Below, piece by piece: positions 23,721-35,810 of a stretch of 64,000 nucleotides of DNA. The notes beneath the pieces are model-generated. The model saw nothing but the letters and a program-made list of their open reading frames with translations. It did no database searches and was not told the origin of the DNA. The stretch is from Maylandia zebra (lineage: Eukaryota; Chordata; Actinopteri; Cichliformes; Cichlidae). Position 1 is the first letter of the stretch. Each line of letters opens with the position of its first letter. Location of the stretch: NCBI RefSeq assembly GCF_041146795.1, contig NC_135182.1, forward strand, positions 498,501-562,500, given 5' to 3'. The translations under genes and the position numbers were made by a program.

Positions 23721-26700
23721 ATGTTCCTGACTCACTGTATGATGGGATGGATTGTGTTGACAGCTCTTAGCTTCTGCCTGCCTGTGTGGAGCGGTGAGTA
23801 TAAACAGCCTTTTACTGATGATTTTTGTAACACTTTAAAAAACATTATTTTTAAGTTCATTACGAACAAGAAAAGCGAATGAGACTGGAATCAGATTAAA
23901 CAGCACTACAGATAAAGACAATGGTGCCACAGTCATGCAAAACCATTGAAGCTTTGTGTTCTGTGGGGCACATTGAAGAACCTGAGGGCAGTTCTGACAG
24001 GATTCGTTGGGACACCAAACATATGTTAACTAGCTGCTGGACCATGTACCACAGTGACTACATTTCCACATGAGCAGACATATAAAGCAGCTTGGAAGCT
24101 TTAATGGTGGAGCTGTGTAGACACACTTTGCTCCTACATGAGCAAGTTTAAGACTTACTGTTGACTTAAAACGTAAAACTGGTGCCAAGCCCAGCATCAG
24201 TGACGTGAAACATGTAAGGTTTTCAGGTGTCAGGTGGTATTTTCTGTATTTAAAAGAAGTCATCATTTCAGACGCGATACATGGAAAATATTAAATACAT
24301 GTGAAGACTGCTGAAACCTTTAGTTTGCAGGATGTAATCACAGAACGGGCATTCATTTGACAGGTGGAGTGACCCTTGGATCCAGACGTTTTGCCACCAG
24401 AATGACAAAACTGATCATAAAGTGAATCTTCAGCAATATTTCTTTTTGATAGATAGTTCAGCTGTCCTTAGCTGAACCGTTTTGCTGCTGTGGCTCTGAA
24501 GTTTACTGCTCCTTGTGGATTCAGCTAACTGTATTATAAGGCATTGTAATGTGGTTTTAGCTTTTAAAGTGCTAGCCAGGAAAGGAGCCAAGCAAATTTA
24601 ATGTATTCCAATTAATTTTCAACAAGCACATCATGAATCGTCGTGTGATGAAAAACATAAAAGAGTCATGGAATTTCTAATGTAGGATTAAACAATTCAG
24701 GTATATTAAATGTCACTGTTCAGCAGGCCTTCAGTAGGTCGGTGCTGAATTTAACTATCAGCTCGATAGACATTCAAACACAGAGTAACAGGAGGGGGTA
24801 AAGTAACATGACGCATGTTGAGTTTGTCAATGCCAAACTTCTGAGAATCTCTGAAAGGACTCGGCTTGGAGGAAAACCAATGAAACAACAATTCAAATTT
24901 GATAACTTTTGAACTGGAGGAGTCAGACGGCCTTTCCAAACACTCATCCTCACCTCAGCTCTCAGAAAGAAGAGCATCGTGTCTTAGCTCCTGTGAGGTT
25001 TTCCAAAGGTTGTGTCCTGTCTGTTTAATCCATACAAAGCTTACAAAACCCAGAATTTGCTCCCATAATTTTATTATTTCCTTGTGCTAGCTCATTTGTC
25101 GTTATATGAAAAGATTTATATATACGTTTCTTTCTTTGAGTGCTCCATTGGAACTGGACTCTGATATGTAAATGGTTTTAGCTGATAGTAATGTATTTGC
25201 TTCTTCATTGCTACTACTAATAGTCACTTATACCTTTTCTCACGCCAGCTACGAAAGTGACCCAGCCCTACAGAGTGGTCAGCACCAATGGTGTGGCACA
25301 GATTCAGTGTGTTATTCATCCACAAAGCCTGAAATACCCATACCCTGAGGAGGCCAGAGTCACTGTGCTGAAGGGCCTCCATGGCCACCAAGAAATCTGC
25401 TTCTCCATCCTTAACTTCACGGACCAGAGAGAGACACGTATGGAGCAAAAAGAACAGGTAATTATTGTTTTTGTGCTTTTTTGCCTGTTAAGGTTGAGTT
25501 TTCTTCAGGAATCTGCCACTGCGACCTGCTAGTGACACAAGATAACACTTTATGCTTAAAAACTCAGGTGGTCGAGCAGGTCACCTACTAATTGGAAGGT
25601 TGGTGGTTCCACCTCCTTCTGTTCCAGTCAGCATGCCAAATATCGTTGGGCGAGGTACTAAACCCCACGTTGCCCTCCGATGCATCCACTGGTGTGTGAA
25701 TGTTAGAAAGCAGAGAAAACAGTGCTCGTGGGAATGAAGTTATGAAAGTGCTTTCAGTGCTCAGAGTGGAAAAGCGCTATATAAACATATTTATATCATG
25801 GCTCACAACTGAAGAAGCCCACTTTCACTACACCCTTAATTTACCCTCAGTTACCAAACGAAGGTGGTTCATGTGCTCAGCAAACTGCATGCATGAGACG
25901 TCTTTAGTGAACAAGGTGTCAGACATTAAGAATCCAGATCCCGTCCTACAAATGTATATTTCTTCCTCCATAAATATTCTTTTTCTTCATTATACATTAA
26001 ACTGAAGATTGCACTCTTACAAATGGCACAAACATTAGACTGAAATACAAAATACAAAGTGTGAAACTTGTGCACGGAGTGTTGAGGTACAATGATGTCC
26101 TGCACATTTCAGGTGGAGTGCACTGCTGAGACCACACATGACACTGTGGAGGTGACACTCTCTGGACTGAATGCCACTGACACAGATATGTATCGCTGTG
26201 AAATACAGATCTTCTACCCACCACCGTACCTGCGGCTTATTGGCAATGGCACACTCATTCATGTCCTCGGTGAGGCGACCGCACTGCCATGTTTATCCAC
26301 AGAGCTGAAATTTTGAGTGCACATCACTTTTTCAGTCTTACGTTTCCTGTTCTGCGTTCACAGACAGCTCCAGCTGCCCCGTGCAGGAAACTCAGAGGCA
26401 AAGTCAGCACCAGGGTGAAGAAGAGGGAGATGATGATAACACGGCACCTGTCAGTGTTCCTGTGGTTGTCCTGGTGATCGCAATCATTTGTGTCTTAATC
26501 ATCATCATCTACTTCCAGGTCAGAACATTATTCATTTATTTTGTCTTTATCGGGAATTTGATTAGTATTTATTTCTAATTAGTAGTATCACAGCAACCTG
26601 ACTCCAACACAATGAACTGTTTCTGATGCAAAGAGTGTGACTCTGTGGTGTGAATCATCAGTCATTGGCTAACTGCCTTACAGAAGGTAACTGGTTCTAA

Positions 26701-28019
26701 TTTTTCACGTGGAATATTACAGTTTCACTTATGAAAGAGCAAACACGAGGCACTGAACCATGACGCTGCACGGGTTGTTTAAAAAGCAGTAAAGCAGTTT
26801 TGTGTTTTCTTTTAGCCTCGAGGCATTTATCAGCTGCGAGCCACTGATGTTTCGCTCCTCGTCCAGAGCAGTTTCAGAGACATGGAAACGTTTTTCTACC
26901 ATGCTATTTAGGAAAATCACTTCCTGTGTGCTCGGGCACCCCATGGGGTGTTCTGCCCTCTGCACAAACAAAATTGATGTTTCTAAAATTGTTTCTAGCA
27001 TGTTTTAAAATTTCAGCCAAAGCTACAAATTATTGTGGCTGTGCAGGATCAGGAAACTCAGCAAACGGCCTGTATTTATATAGCGCTTTACTAGTCCCTA
27101 AGGACCCCAAAGCACTTTACACAACCAGTCATTCACCCATTCACACACACATTCACACACTGGTGATGGCAGCTACATTGTAGCCACAGCCACCCTGGGG
27201 CGCACTGACAGAGGCGAGGCTGCCGGACACTGGCGCCACTCTGACCACCACCAGCAGGCAAACACGGGGTTAGCATCTTGCCCAAGGACATTTGGCATGC
27301 AGCCAGGAGGCAGCCGGGGATCGAACCACCGACCTTCTGATTAGTGGCTGACCTGCTCTGCCACCTGAGCTGCAGCCAGTGTTGCATGCTGCATCCTCCA
27401 CCTGCCGTCCCAGCTCAGCTGCCTGGTTTCCAGAAAGTAGTTCTCTTGTTGATACTGTAACAACTGTAAAGAGAACTCTTTCACTTTGTAGGGTTTTTTC
27501 TCCACTTTGACAGCCTTACAGCAACCTTGCAGAAACCTTTCTTGACCTCAGTTTGCCCCACTTATTTCTTTCCAATCACTTCTCAGTGTTTTAGCCTGTT
27601 TATCGGTTAAGGCATAAAGTAGTAGTATATTTATGCACATATTCATGGTTAACAGTCCAAGAGTACTAATGGCATGAAAGTCTTAGTGGTGTAAAGGATT
27701 ATTCAAGATCAACAAGAGAAACACAATATGTCAGGCTGACAGAAATCTTTATCCTTCAAAGGTCAAATCTTTCCATAAGCCTCTCGTGTCACAGACAAAT
27801 CATGTGACCTTTTCCTTCCACGTAGCTGTCAGGCTCTGCTGCATACTATCCATCGAAAGCAATGATAATTATTCACTCCATTAACATCTGCATGCTTTCC
27901 ATTTTCAGACTGTCCAATGTGAACGGGGGAGGAGAGAAATGCTGAGGCCGTGGCCTGGCACACTTCATAAGGTGGACGGAGCTTCAGGTCCATGTGAAAA
28001 CATCGTGTGTAACATGTGA
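23721..28019 (+). CDS. ctla4: CTLA-4-like inhibitory T-cell receptor
   Basis: Coding exons are 23721-23793, 25249-25457, 26113-26269 and 26364-26518, followed by one of two candidate last exons (26816-26911 or 27909-28019). Phases are 1, 0, 1, 0. Total length is 229 or 234 residues, against 223 in human CTLA4. Residues 1-24 are a signal peptide. The V domain begins VTQPYRVV, like VAQP in CTLA4, and has cysteines at 45, 75 (EIC), 97 (VEC) and 123 (MYRC), the four-cysteine pattern of CD28 and CTLA4. The YPPPY loop is at 129-133, followed by LIGNGTLIHV, which closely matches the CTLA4 sequence after its loop. Exon 4 begins with a stalk cysteine (SSSCPV), has an acidic run (GEEEGDDDN), and then a membrane segment at about 178-195 (VVVLVIAIICVLIIII). 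N-glycosylation sites are NFT, NAT and NGT. By family it competes with CD28 for B7 ligands and dampens T cells. The gene lies about 9.5 kb downstream of cd28 on the same strand, as in mammals. Confidence 0.88.
25556..25800 (+). mobile_element. tRNA-derived SINE, plus strand (copy 2) in ctla4 intron 2
   Basis: The A-box-like region GGTGGTCGAGCAGGTCACC and B-box-like GGTTGGTGGTTCCACC lie at the left, and the 3' motif AAAAGCGCTATATAAAC at the right. This is opposite in orientation to copies 1 and 3. Confidence 0.75.
26816..26911 (+). CDS. ctla4: ctla4 candidate last exon A (tyrosine-containing tail)
   Basis: A pyrimidine-rich tract ending in TTTTAG precedes this phase-0 open segment, which adds 31 residues after exon 4 and ends in TAG. 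It contains PRGIYQLRATDVSLL and ends DMETFFYHAI. GIYQL sits roughly where human CTLA4 has GVYVKM, and the terminal YHAI fits a YxxΦ sorting motif. There are few basic residues just after the membrane. Seen: acceptor, phase, stop and tyrosines. Inferred: that it is the CTLA4-type tail. It lies upstream of exon B, so the two would be alternatives. Confidence 0.5.
   Translation, partial: PRGIYQLRATDVSLLVQSSFRDMETFFYHAI
27066..27378 (-). mobile_element. tRNA-derived SINE, minus strand (copy 3) between ctla4 tail exons
   Basis: On the minus strand it begins CAGCTCAGGTGGCAGAGCAG (A box region), then GGTGGTTCGATCCCCGG (B box), and ends TATAGCGCT-like near 27080. It lies between candidate last exons A and B, so a transcript running through exon A to the AATAAA at 28416 would carry it. 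Confidence 0.8.
27909..28019 (+). CDS. ctla4: ctla4 candidate last exon B (tyrosine-free tail)
   Basis: A good acceptor (TTTCCATTTTCAG) precedes this phase-0 segment of 36 codons plus TGA. The tail has the basic stretch CERGRREMLR just after the membrane, as expected of a stop-transfer region, and ends CENIVCNM. It contains no tyrosine. An AATAAA signal follows 400 bases downstream, which supports this as a true terminal exon. It may be used instead of, or in addition to, exon A. Confidence 0.5.
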   Translation, partial: TVQCERGRREMLRPWPGTLHKVDGASGPCENIVCNM

Positions 28020-28415
28020 ACGCTGATGGTGGAGCTATCGTGTGCAGGGCAGATTTTTCTTTGGCTCAGAAGCGTTAGAATAATATTATTGCTTCTACCT
28101 AGTGAGCGGGGTGGGGATGATCATTTTCACCTCTTTGACGACTGATGAAAAACACCAAAATAACATTTTACTTTTTAAGTGAAAAAATAATGTTTACATT
28201 CTTGTAAACTCAAATGATGGTAAAAAGCTGTAGCTTTAATTTTCCATTGAGTTTAGATGTAAAATCACTTGTATTGTGCACAGCTTAAATGCAACTTAAA
28301 ATGCAATGCTTGGGATAATTAAAAGAGTACAATGATAGCTGTCTTTTACTGCAACTATTGTTATTGTTGTAATGCAAAGCAAATGTTCATGTATTCATGT
28401 TGGATGTTAACACAA

Positions 28416-28421
28416 AATAAA
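28416..28421 (+). promoter_or_regulatory. Candidate polyadenylation signal of ctla4
   Basis: AATAAA followed by a T-rich stretch (GTTTTTTGAC) lies about 400 bases after the stop of candidate last exon B. No comparable signal was noticed soon after exon A. Confidence 0.5.
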
Positions 28422-28756
28422 GTTTTTTGACTTTAAATTGTACTTTTGTTATTTGAAAAATATAAATATGTGTTGTTGCAACAGGAGACATTTTTGGAAA
28501 ACACTTTTTAATAGTTTTCAGGACTTTTCTAAAAGTCCTTTAAATCAGAATAAGCCTCGTTGTGTACAAACAGGCTATTTCTTTGCTCTTATGTCAAATA
28601 ACAGAGAAGCCAACAGATAAATACTGACAAGAGGATGTCCACATGGCACAGACAATAACGACACATATAGCATATTTATCATGTGTCTCACTGCATAAAC
28701 TATGGCTCATCAAAGGTGTTGGAGCCCTGCTTACTGACCTGTTGTTGTTCCTACAG

Positions 28757-28890
28757 GAGAATGGGAGGCAGAGCCTTCGGCGTTCAGGCTCCTTTTCCCT
28801 GGAACCAGCTCCCAGTTTGGGTTTGGGAGACAGACACCTTCTTTACTTTTAAGGTTAGGCTTCAAGCTTTTTTTGATACATCTTAAAGTT
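28757..28890 (+). mobile_element. L2-type LINE C-terminal fragment
   Basis: Reads GRAFGVQAPFPWNQLPVW then FFTFKVRLQAFFD, matching the C-terminal end of L2 reverse transcriptases (AFS..AP..WN.LP.......F...LK..L). Only this tail remains. Confidence 0.65.
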
Positions 28891-29845
28891 AGGGCTTGAT
28901 CAGCTGACTTAGTATGCATCATATGTATGATATATGGAGCTTTTTCCACTCATCTCTTTTCATAAAAGAATCCACAATAGCATCTAAAGAACTCCAGGCC
29001 TCACCTGCCTCGGTTAAGGTCAGTGGTCATGATTCAACTGTAATAAAGAGGCTAACAAGGTAAAAATGGATCCGAGGTGAAAACAGCTTACATGTGCAGC
29101 AGGGGTGGCAGGTGGGGGCATGTAAGATGCAGTGGAAATGAAATGGTTGACTGATCAGTCTCATCAGTCAGCAGTGTTCCCCAGGAACGTCCTCTCTCCC
29201 CTTTTCTGTGTATACAGTATATTGTCTGAATCATTGCAGAGCCATGGCTTCTTTTAAGATCACTTAAGTGTTTTCTTACTGCAGTAAAACTGCCTCTTTT
29301 AGTTCATTTCATTTCATTTTATTTATATAGCGTCAGCATCTAGTGACGGCCAAATGAAGCCGTCTGAAGCACTGAAGCTTGTGTTAGTGTTGTGTTCTGT
29401 TAGTCCTCTTTGGTGCCATCTTGTGGCCAAAAGCAAAAGTTGCGTGAAGAGCAGCTTGCATCTACAACTTGAAATGACAGCTTCTGTTTAATATCATAAA
29501 AACAACACATAAGGTTATTCTATTTATTTTTTATACAGCAGAACATCCTCTCTTTCTTGCTCGCTCCATGTCTCTCAGTATATCCCACATGGGTTTACGA
29601 TCTCTCACACAAAATCACCGCAACACAGCACAAATCCCACTAAAGATTCACTTCTGTATAAACCACTGAATCAGATACTGCAGCAGCAGCAGCTTCGGAC
29701 GTCACTGATCACTTGACAGCCCAACCAAGCCTGGATACACTGGGATGAAGACTGAAATATTGTTTGTCTGCTGCTGGTTCTCAAAATTATTGGTTCATAA
29801 AAACTGCATGTATAAAGTAAGTAAAAGGTTTGCTGTTTTTTTCCC
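28891..29845. other. Intergenic, nothing recognised
   Basis: No gene or element could be supported. Confidence 0.4.
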
Positions 29846-29848
29846 TTA

Positions 29849-30531
29849 TGCTGGGCTCACACTCTGCGATTTTTGGCCCATTTTGAGACGATTTTTGAGT
29901 CGTGCGACCGTTTTGGCGATCGGCCCGATTTTGGCCTTCATCGTGCGTCGTGCATCGTGTAGTATACGTGGGGTAACGAGACGCGATTGACACCTCACGA
30001 CCAGCTCCCGATCATCAATCGCTTGGTCGTGAGGGTGTCACCGCAGTTTGTCACACTGCGCACGCGCAAACACAAATGTCAGCGAAAAAGACGGAGCAGC
30101 ACGGCTGTGCAGCGTGTGATCTGGACACAAGCGATGGAGGCACAACTTGTAGAACTTTGGAAAGCTCATCCGAGCCTTTTCGATGTGGCCTCAGAAATTA
30201 TCACGACACAACAACCGTGAAAATAGTTGGATCGACACTGCTGCTCAATCACAGCTGCCTGGTCATGTTTTTCATTAGCAATTTAGCAAAGTTGATGGTG
30301 GTGGTGTGTCTGTGTGAGTGAAAGACAGAGAGAGCGAGCGACAGATTTTCTGTTATAACCTTCATGTTATGGAGGCACAGTGTGAGCACTCAGGTCGCAT
30401 CAGAGCATCGGGCCGTATAGTGTGAGACCTGCATCGTGACCTACCAACTTCTAACCCCTGCGAGTCAATTGTGCAGTTTGAGCAGGAGCTGAATAACGTG
30501 ACTGAAAAAATCGCACAGTGTCTGCCCAGCA
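29849..30531. mobile_element. Non-autonomous PIF/Harbinger-like element
   Basis: The left end TGCTGGGCTCACACTCTGCG and the reversed right end TGCTGGGCAGACACTGTGCG form an inverted repeat of about 26 bases with three differences. The element is flanked by TTA on both sides (29846-29848 and 30532-30534), the target duplication typical of PIF/Harbinger. Inside, a plus-strand frame reads WTQAMEAQLVELWKAHPSLF (about 30121-30180), resembling the start of the MADF/Myb-like second protein of Harbinger elements, but it is cut short. The length of 683 bases is too small for an autonomous copy. Confidence 0.8.
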
Positions 30532-30853
30532 TTAAACGTGGTCTTAAAATCCTTGGGGGCCTGTCATGGTCGCAGCTGAACAGAGCAGCCAAAAGAACAA
30601 CAACAACAATGAAAATGAAACTTTTTGAAATAAAGGAGACTCTCTCAGTTTTGTCTCAACATCAAATGAAATGTGCAAAGCATATTTATTTCCTGCTGAA
30701 GCTACAAGCCCAGAACCTTTATTTGAGCACCTCATTACATAACTTGTTACATACTTGAAATGTGCAATTCACTTGTATTTTTATTTTTTATTCCTATTTA
30801 TTCTATTTATCGACTTTGTATATTTTATTTATATTTGTCTCTGTATTTATATA

Positions 30854-30885
<32 letters not shown>

Positions 30886-30894
30886 ATTCTGTAA

Positions 30895-30992
30895 CTGTAA
30901 CTTCTGTCGGTGCTGTGCTTTTTGGAAATCGAATTTCCCAGAGGAACCCACCCGAGGGATTAATAAAGTTCTATCTTATCTTATCTTATAAC
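30895..30992 (+). mobile_element. Retroposon 3' end with (TTATC)n tail
   Basis: GAGGGATTAATAAAGTTC followed by TATCTTATCTTATC resembles the terminus at 20500-20664. No coding region accompanies it. Confidence 0.5.
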
Positions 30993-31484
30993 TTGTTGCC
31001 ACAATGGTTAAATCAGAATTATGAAAGCATTTTTGACAGAGTGTGACAGGGTAGCATGTAACACAGTGCTTTGGACTGTAGATGGTGCTAGTTAGAGCTT
31101 TAAATGATGAGAAAGCATTGTGCTGCAGTTTAGAGCCACTGACAGTTGCTGAAAAGTTGCTACTGGAAGTCTTGTGCACATGTGTGTGCGACATAAACCA
31201 CAGAGACATGCACGGTTCCTCTGTTTTTGTTGATAGTACAGATTAGTATCATACCATGAAAAAGTACCTGCAGCAGATCTGGATTTAACCCTGTGTAGGC
31301 TACAGACGTGTCTACCAGGACCATCTGCTAATTAGCGCTTTGAGAAAAACAATATAATAATGCTCTTTTTCAACTTGCAGTTGAAGGTTTTAGAGCACAG
31401 GTTACTCACTACTACACACGTATAAGGCTGTTGTATTAGTCTGAAGAAAAATCTGTTCGATGAGGATGCAGACTTTCAGTTGCA

Positions 31485-32255
31485 TTGAATGCCATACAAC
31501 ATAGATCAGATGTCCTTTAATGCATATATTAAACAAATGTGGGTTTTCTTAAATTTGTGCAGTCTGCATAAAGTTAGAAATATCCTGTCTCAGAGTGACG
31601 CTGAAAAACTAGTTCATGCATTTATTACTTCCAGGCTGGACGACTGTAATTCATTATTATCAGGAAGTCCTAAAAACTCCCTGAAAAGCCTTCAGCTGAT
31701 CCAAAATGCTGCAGCAAGAGTCCTGACAGGGACTAGAAAGAGAGAGCAGATTTCTCCTGTTTTGGCTTCCTGTTAAATCCAGAATTGAATTCAAAATCCT
31801 GCTCCTCACATACAAGGTCTTAAATAATCAGGCCCCATCTTATCTTAATGACCTTGTAGTACCATATCACCCTATTAGAACATCCAAGGGTATTTAAAAG
31901 CAGAAGCCTTCAGCTTCTTCAAGAGAAGCCTATAGGTAATTTATAGAGCACATGGAAATGAGAGCTTTATTAAAACTGGAAACTTCTGATAAAACATGTA
32001 TTTGGGCTGAATCAGGTGACCCTGAATCCTCTCTTATGCTATAATAGGTCAGTGCTGCTGGCGAGTGTTTCTTCTTCACTGACCTTTTTAGCTCACTATG
32101 TGTTTATACACCACTCTGCATTTAATCATTAGTTATTATTAATCTCTGGTTCTCTTCAGCAGCTCCTGATCCTCCCCTCACCCCAGTCACAGTGCCTGGA
32201 GGTTTCTTCCTGTTACCAGGGAGTTTTTCCCTCCCACTGTCACCAAAGGTGTTAT
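31485..32255 (+). mobile_element. L2-type LINE 3' fragment, internally deleted
   Basis: The frame at 31489-31776 reads KVRNILSQSDAEKLVHAFIT then SRLDDCNSLLSG and LQLIQNAAARVLTGTRKRE, the C-terminal region of fish L2 reverse transcriptase. The 3' part (CTGTTACCAGGGAGTTTTTC at about 32211-32230) follows after a deletion. Nearly the same protein stretch occurs in the minus-strand copy at 40085-41266. Confidence 0.85.
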
Positions 32256-32632
32256 TCATGGATAATCCTGATGACTGCTGTCAAACAGCTTCTGAATAAC
32301 AGTTTTAGAGTGACTGACTGGAAAATTGAAAAAACAAAACAAATCCAGAAAGTACCCCATTTAAAAAGAGCTGAATCTGGCTGGCAGAGATGGTCATATT
32401 TAATGGTCGGAATTACTTTAAAATGAATTTTATAATCTTTAAAATTACTTTCAAATAACCATTTCAATAATCAGCAACCTATTTAACATGATGGTAAATC
32501 ACTCAATCAGCTTGAGATGCAACTCGTGTAACTTGGTTTATCAACTGATAAGAGCTGCCCTACTTCTGCTGCTAATGGGACTTTCCGCAGCAATTTCCTA
32601 ATGTTGTAAACCTCAACATCTGGCAATAAACC

Positions 32633-32668
32633 CATTCTGATTCTGATTCTGATTCTGATTCTGATTCA
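32633..32668. repeat. (CTGATT)n short tandem repeat
   Basis: About six tandem hexamers. Confidence 0.85.
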
Positions 32669-35600
32669 GGTTCCTGACTCAGCGGTTTTCTCACTGAGTG
32701 TTTTAAGGCTGAAACAATGTTACAATGTGAAAAACAATTATCATCACCGTCTTCGTTGAAGGAACTAAGACAATAAGAAACCTGAAAAGCCCCCAGAAAA
32801 AAATAACACAAGTCCATAGAATAGTTTTTTATAGCACAAATGCATTAGCATGTTGACACTCTGAGTCTCGTGTGTCTTTAGATCCTTATACACTCGGCCA
32901 TAAACCAGAGGACTGCAGCTACTAATCAGGCCCAGGTTAAAGTGGGTCAGCCACTTTAACCCCTCCAGCCACTTTTTGTCAGCTGAAACCAACTGCCTCT
33001 CCTGGTGACAGATATACTTATTAATGGATCACACTGGATTAACTTCACTGTGACATATTCATGCGCAGCTGCCACCTCAGGCTCACAGTGTTTTAGCATC
33101 TAAGGAGCTATGGTGCTGAGGAGAGGTGGCCGTAAACCAACATCACCGATTATAACCTTTTTTCTGTGACGTTGTGTTGAGTTGTTGATGAGTTGCTGAA
33201 TTGTGTTTTTTTGTGAAACCTCCTGCAAAATTACTTATTTTATTATTTAGAGAGAAAGTATCTCCATGCCATCAGCTAGATGCAACACCAGTCTTCAGCA
33301 AATGAAACATTAGCCCTTCACTGTATTTGTATTTACATGCCTAAAAATATAATTACGGATTTGTTCCCAAATCATTCCCAATTTGTACACCAGATTTTTC
33401 AGTTGAAAAGTTATTTAAAAGGTAAATGTGACAATCTTTGCATTAGTCATTAAAAGCCCCAGAGTACCACAGCGTTCATGCCTTCGATGCACGTAAGTAA
33501 GTTACCGACCACAGCTGTTATATAGTAGATCACTGGTTAGGTTTATGCACTGGAAAGAAGCTGTTGAGGTTTGGGAAAATAGAGTGGTAGGGTTTGTCTC
33601 CCCTCAACACTGTCTAGAACACTGTCTTATGGATAAACCTCTGGTCTTTGACTTTAAGCTCATGGGAGACTACTGTGTGCCACAGGCCTTTTAAAGGCTC
33701 TGAGATCAGTAACGACCTGCCGTTCATGTAAAAGTACAGCAAGCATTAGCAAGTAAATGAGCTTCATTGATTTAGCATTGTAACAAATAAGGCTCCTCTC
33801 CACCATGGTCAACATGTGTGATATAGTGAAGATGGGATTTAAAGAAGTCATTAATAACTCTGACCTCGATAGAGAGGGCAACAGCTTTGACCACATCCGG
33901 TCTATTAAAACATGCAAATCGAGCAGGTGCAGGTTCAGCAGCATTTTCGAATTAGCATCAATGACAGTGTCTGAATGAAATACTTCTGAAATATCAGGAT
34001 TCATGCCTGCATCTTTGAGCTCATGAACGCCTGCCTGTCCAGCAGTTATAATCGTGTATACAGTATAACAGAATAATTATTTTCACCGATGACCTCATAT
34101 GTCTATAAGCCATGGCAGACATGTTAGCAAAAAACAGAACTCGTGGTACCGACGCCAACGGCATCTGTGTGAATCATCGACACAGGGCGAGGAGGCTCCA
34201 GAGATTCATGCATTTGATTCTGCCCTTCAGCAGCCTCAGCAGAAACACAACTTCCTCCACTGACCACAGCACAATCTTATTTCTGTTCCTGGCAGGCAAA
34301 GACGGAAACCAACATGGTTTATGAGTTTGAGCTGCTTTCCTGCTCAGCACACGTGTAATTACTGAGTTACTAAACTTTTTTTGCTGGCTCCAACAAGTCT
34401 GAGCTTTTTTATCAACAGGTTCTTTCTGGAAGCCACTTTTGTACTTTCTGTGCTTCTGAACAAAGACGTAGTAAATCTCATCTGATACCAGAAATCCTGC
34501 TGCCATCTGGGGAGTTTTTGCAAAAAGACAAAAAGAAATGCAAAAAGGCAATGTAATATCTGATTTGCAAGGGGATCATGAAATGAACATAATATTTATG
34601 AGAATCAAAATAATTGGGATTTGTGATAAATCATTGCTAAAAACACAACTGTTACTTTTGGTGTGTGATGATGGTCATGAAAAGTGTTGCTCCGACTGGT
34701 CATAAACCTTCATTCCAGTTCAGTGTTTGTAATTACTCCCCCCCTGAACTTTCAGCCTCCACCTTGTACATTTTTATGTGGCACAGGTTATTGTCAGTGT
34801 CACACTTTTGAGTTAAAAATAGAAAAACATTGTGTTCCTTTGCCTTATCTGTAAAAGCAGCAACAGTGGGCTGGTAAGAAAAACCTCCCCACTGGTCAGT
34901 GTGGTGTAAGTTAAACAAATGGTTTGCTAAACAGCGTGTGCGACTGATCACTGCTGTCTGTGCTACAGTTGCGTGCATGTGTCCATGATCTTTATCAGCA
35001 AAAAGTATTTTTCTTTGAAAGAAACTGTGTTCTGTGATATGAATAATTATTCTCAGCAGTGTTAATCCACATCCTGTTGTTGACAGTTTGTGTGTCTGTA
35101 AAATCTTTGTCTGCATGAGCAAGATGATTACAACACACAGACAAAATCAGGGTTACAAATCTCCTACAGTTCTGGTTTCTGGTGTATCTGAGGTCCGTTT
35201 TTCTTTGAGATAAAACAAAAAAGCAAATTCAGCCTCCTCCAGTCTCTTTTTGTTTTTATAGCGAAGCACTTTTCTATGATTGTTGATAACTATGCCATCC
35301 AGATTGTCAAGAAATATACTCTAAAACACTTCTTCAGCAAAGACTCAGAGAAGAGAAACACACAGAACTTCTTGCTAGCAAGGGCAGCCTCCAGACTGAG
35401 ACTCGCGCTGAGAAACTGCCCCGGTCTTTATTTATACTTGTGTGTGTGTGTGTTCAAAGTGTGACCCCTTAAACAACTTCCCTTAACCTGCTGGTCTGGA
35501 AAATCCAACAGTTCATCTATATGTAAAAAAGCACTTAGACTAAAACTGACATAGCTACGTTAATCCTACCGTAAAACAATAAAACAAGGTACGACCTCTC

Positions 35601-35808
35601 CCATGCGCCCAGGATGTGGGGGTGAATGCTAGAACACTTTGGAATGTCACAGACCCCCTAGGATGAGACATTCTTTCAATATGCCACCAACTATATACTT
35701 CTAAACACTAATGATTACATGCAGTATTCTACCATATGCAAACTTATATCATTAAAAGATTATACTGACTACTGAGTACAATTTTCCATTGACACAGATT
35801 ATACAACT
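32669..35808. other. Intergenic, nothing recognised
   Basis: Open frames up to about 129 codons exist on the minus strand (for example 33660-34004 and 34733-35122) but show no domain, no splice-supported continuation and no relatives that I recognise. Confidence 0.4.
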
Positions 35809-35810
35809 TA

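Noticed and set aside
33660-35122. Minus-strand frames of 114 and 129 codons
   Set aside because: No recognisable domain, composition or splice support; not distinguishable from chance.
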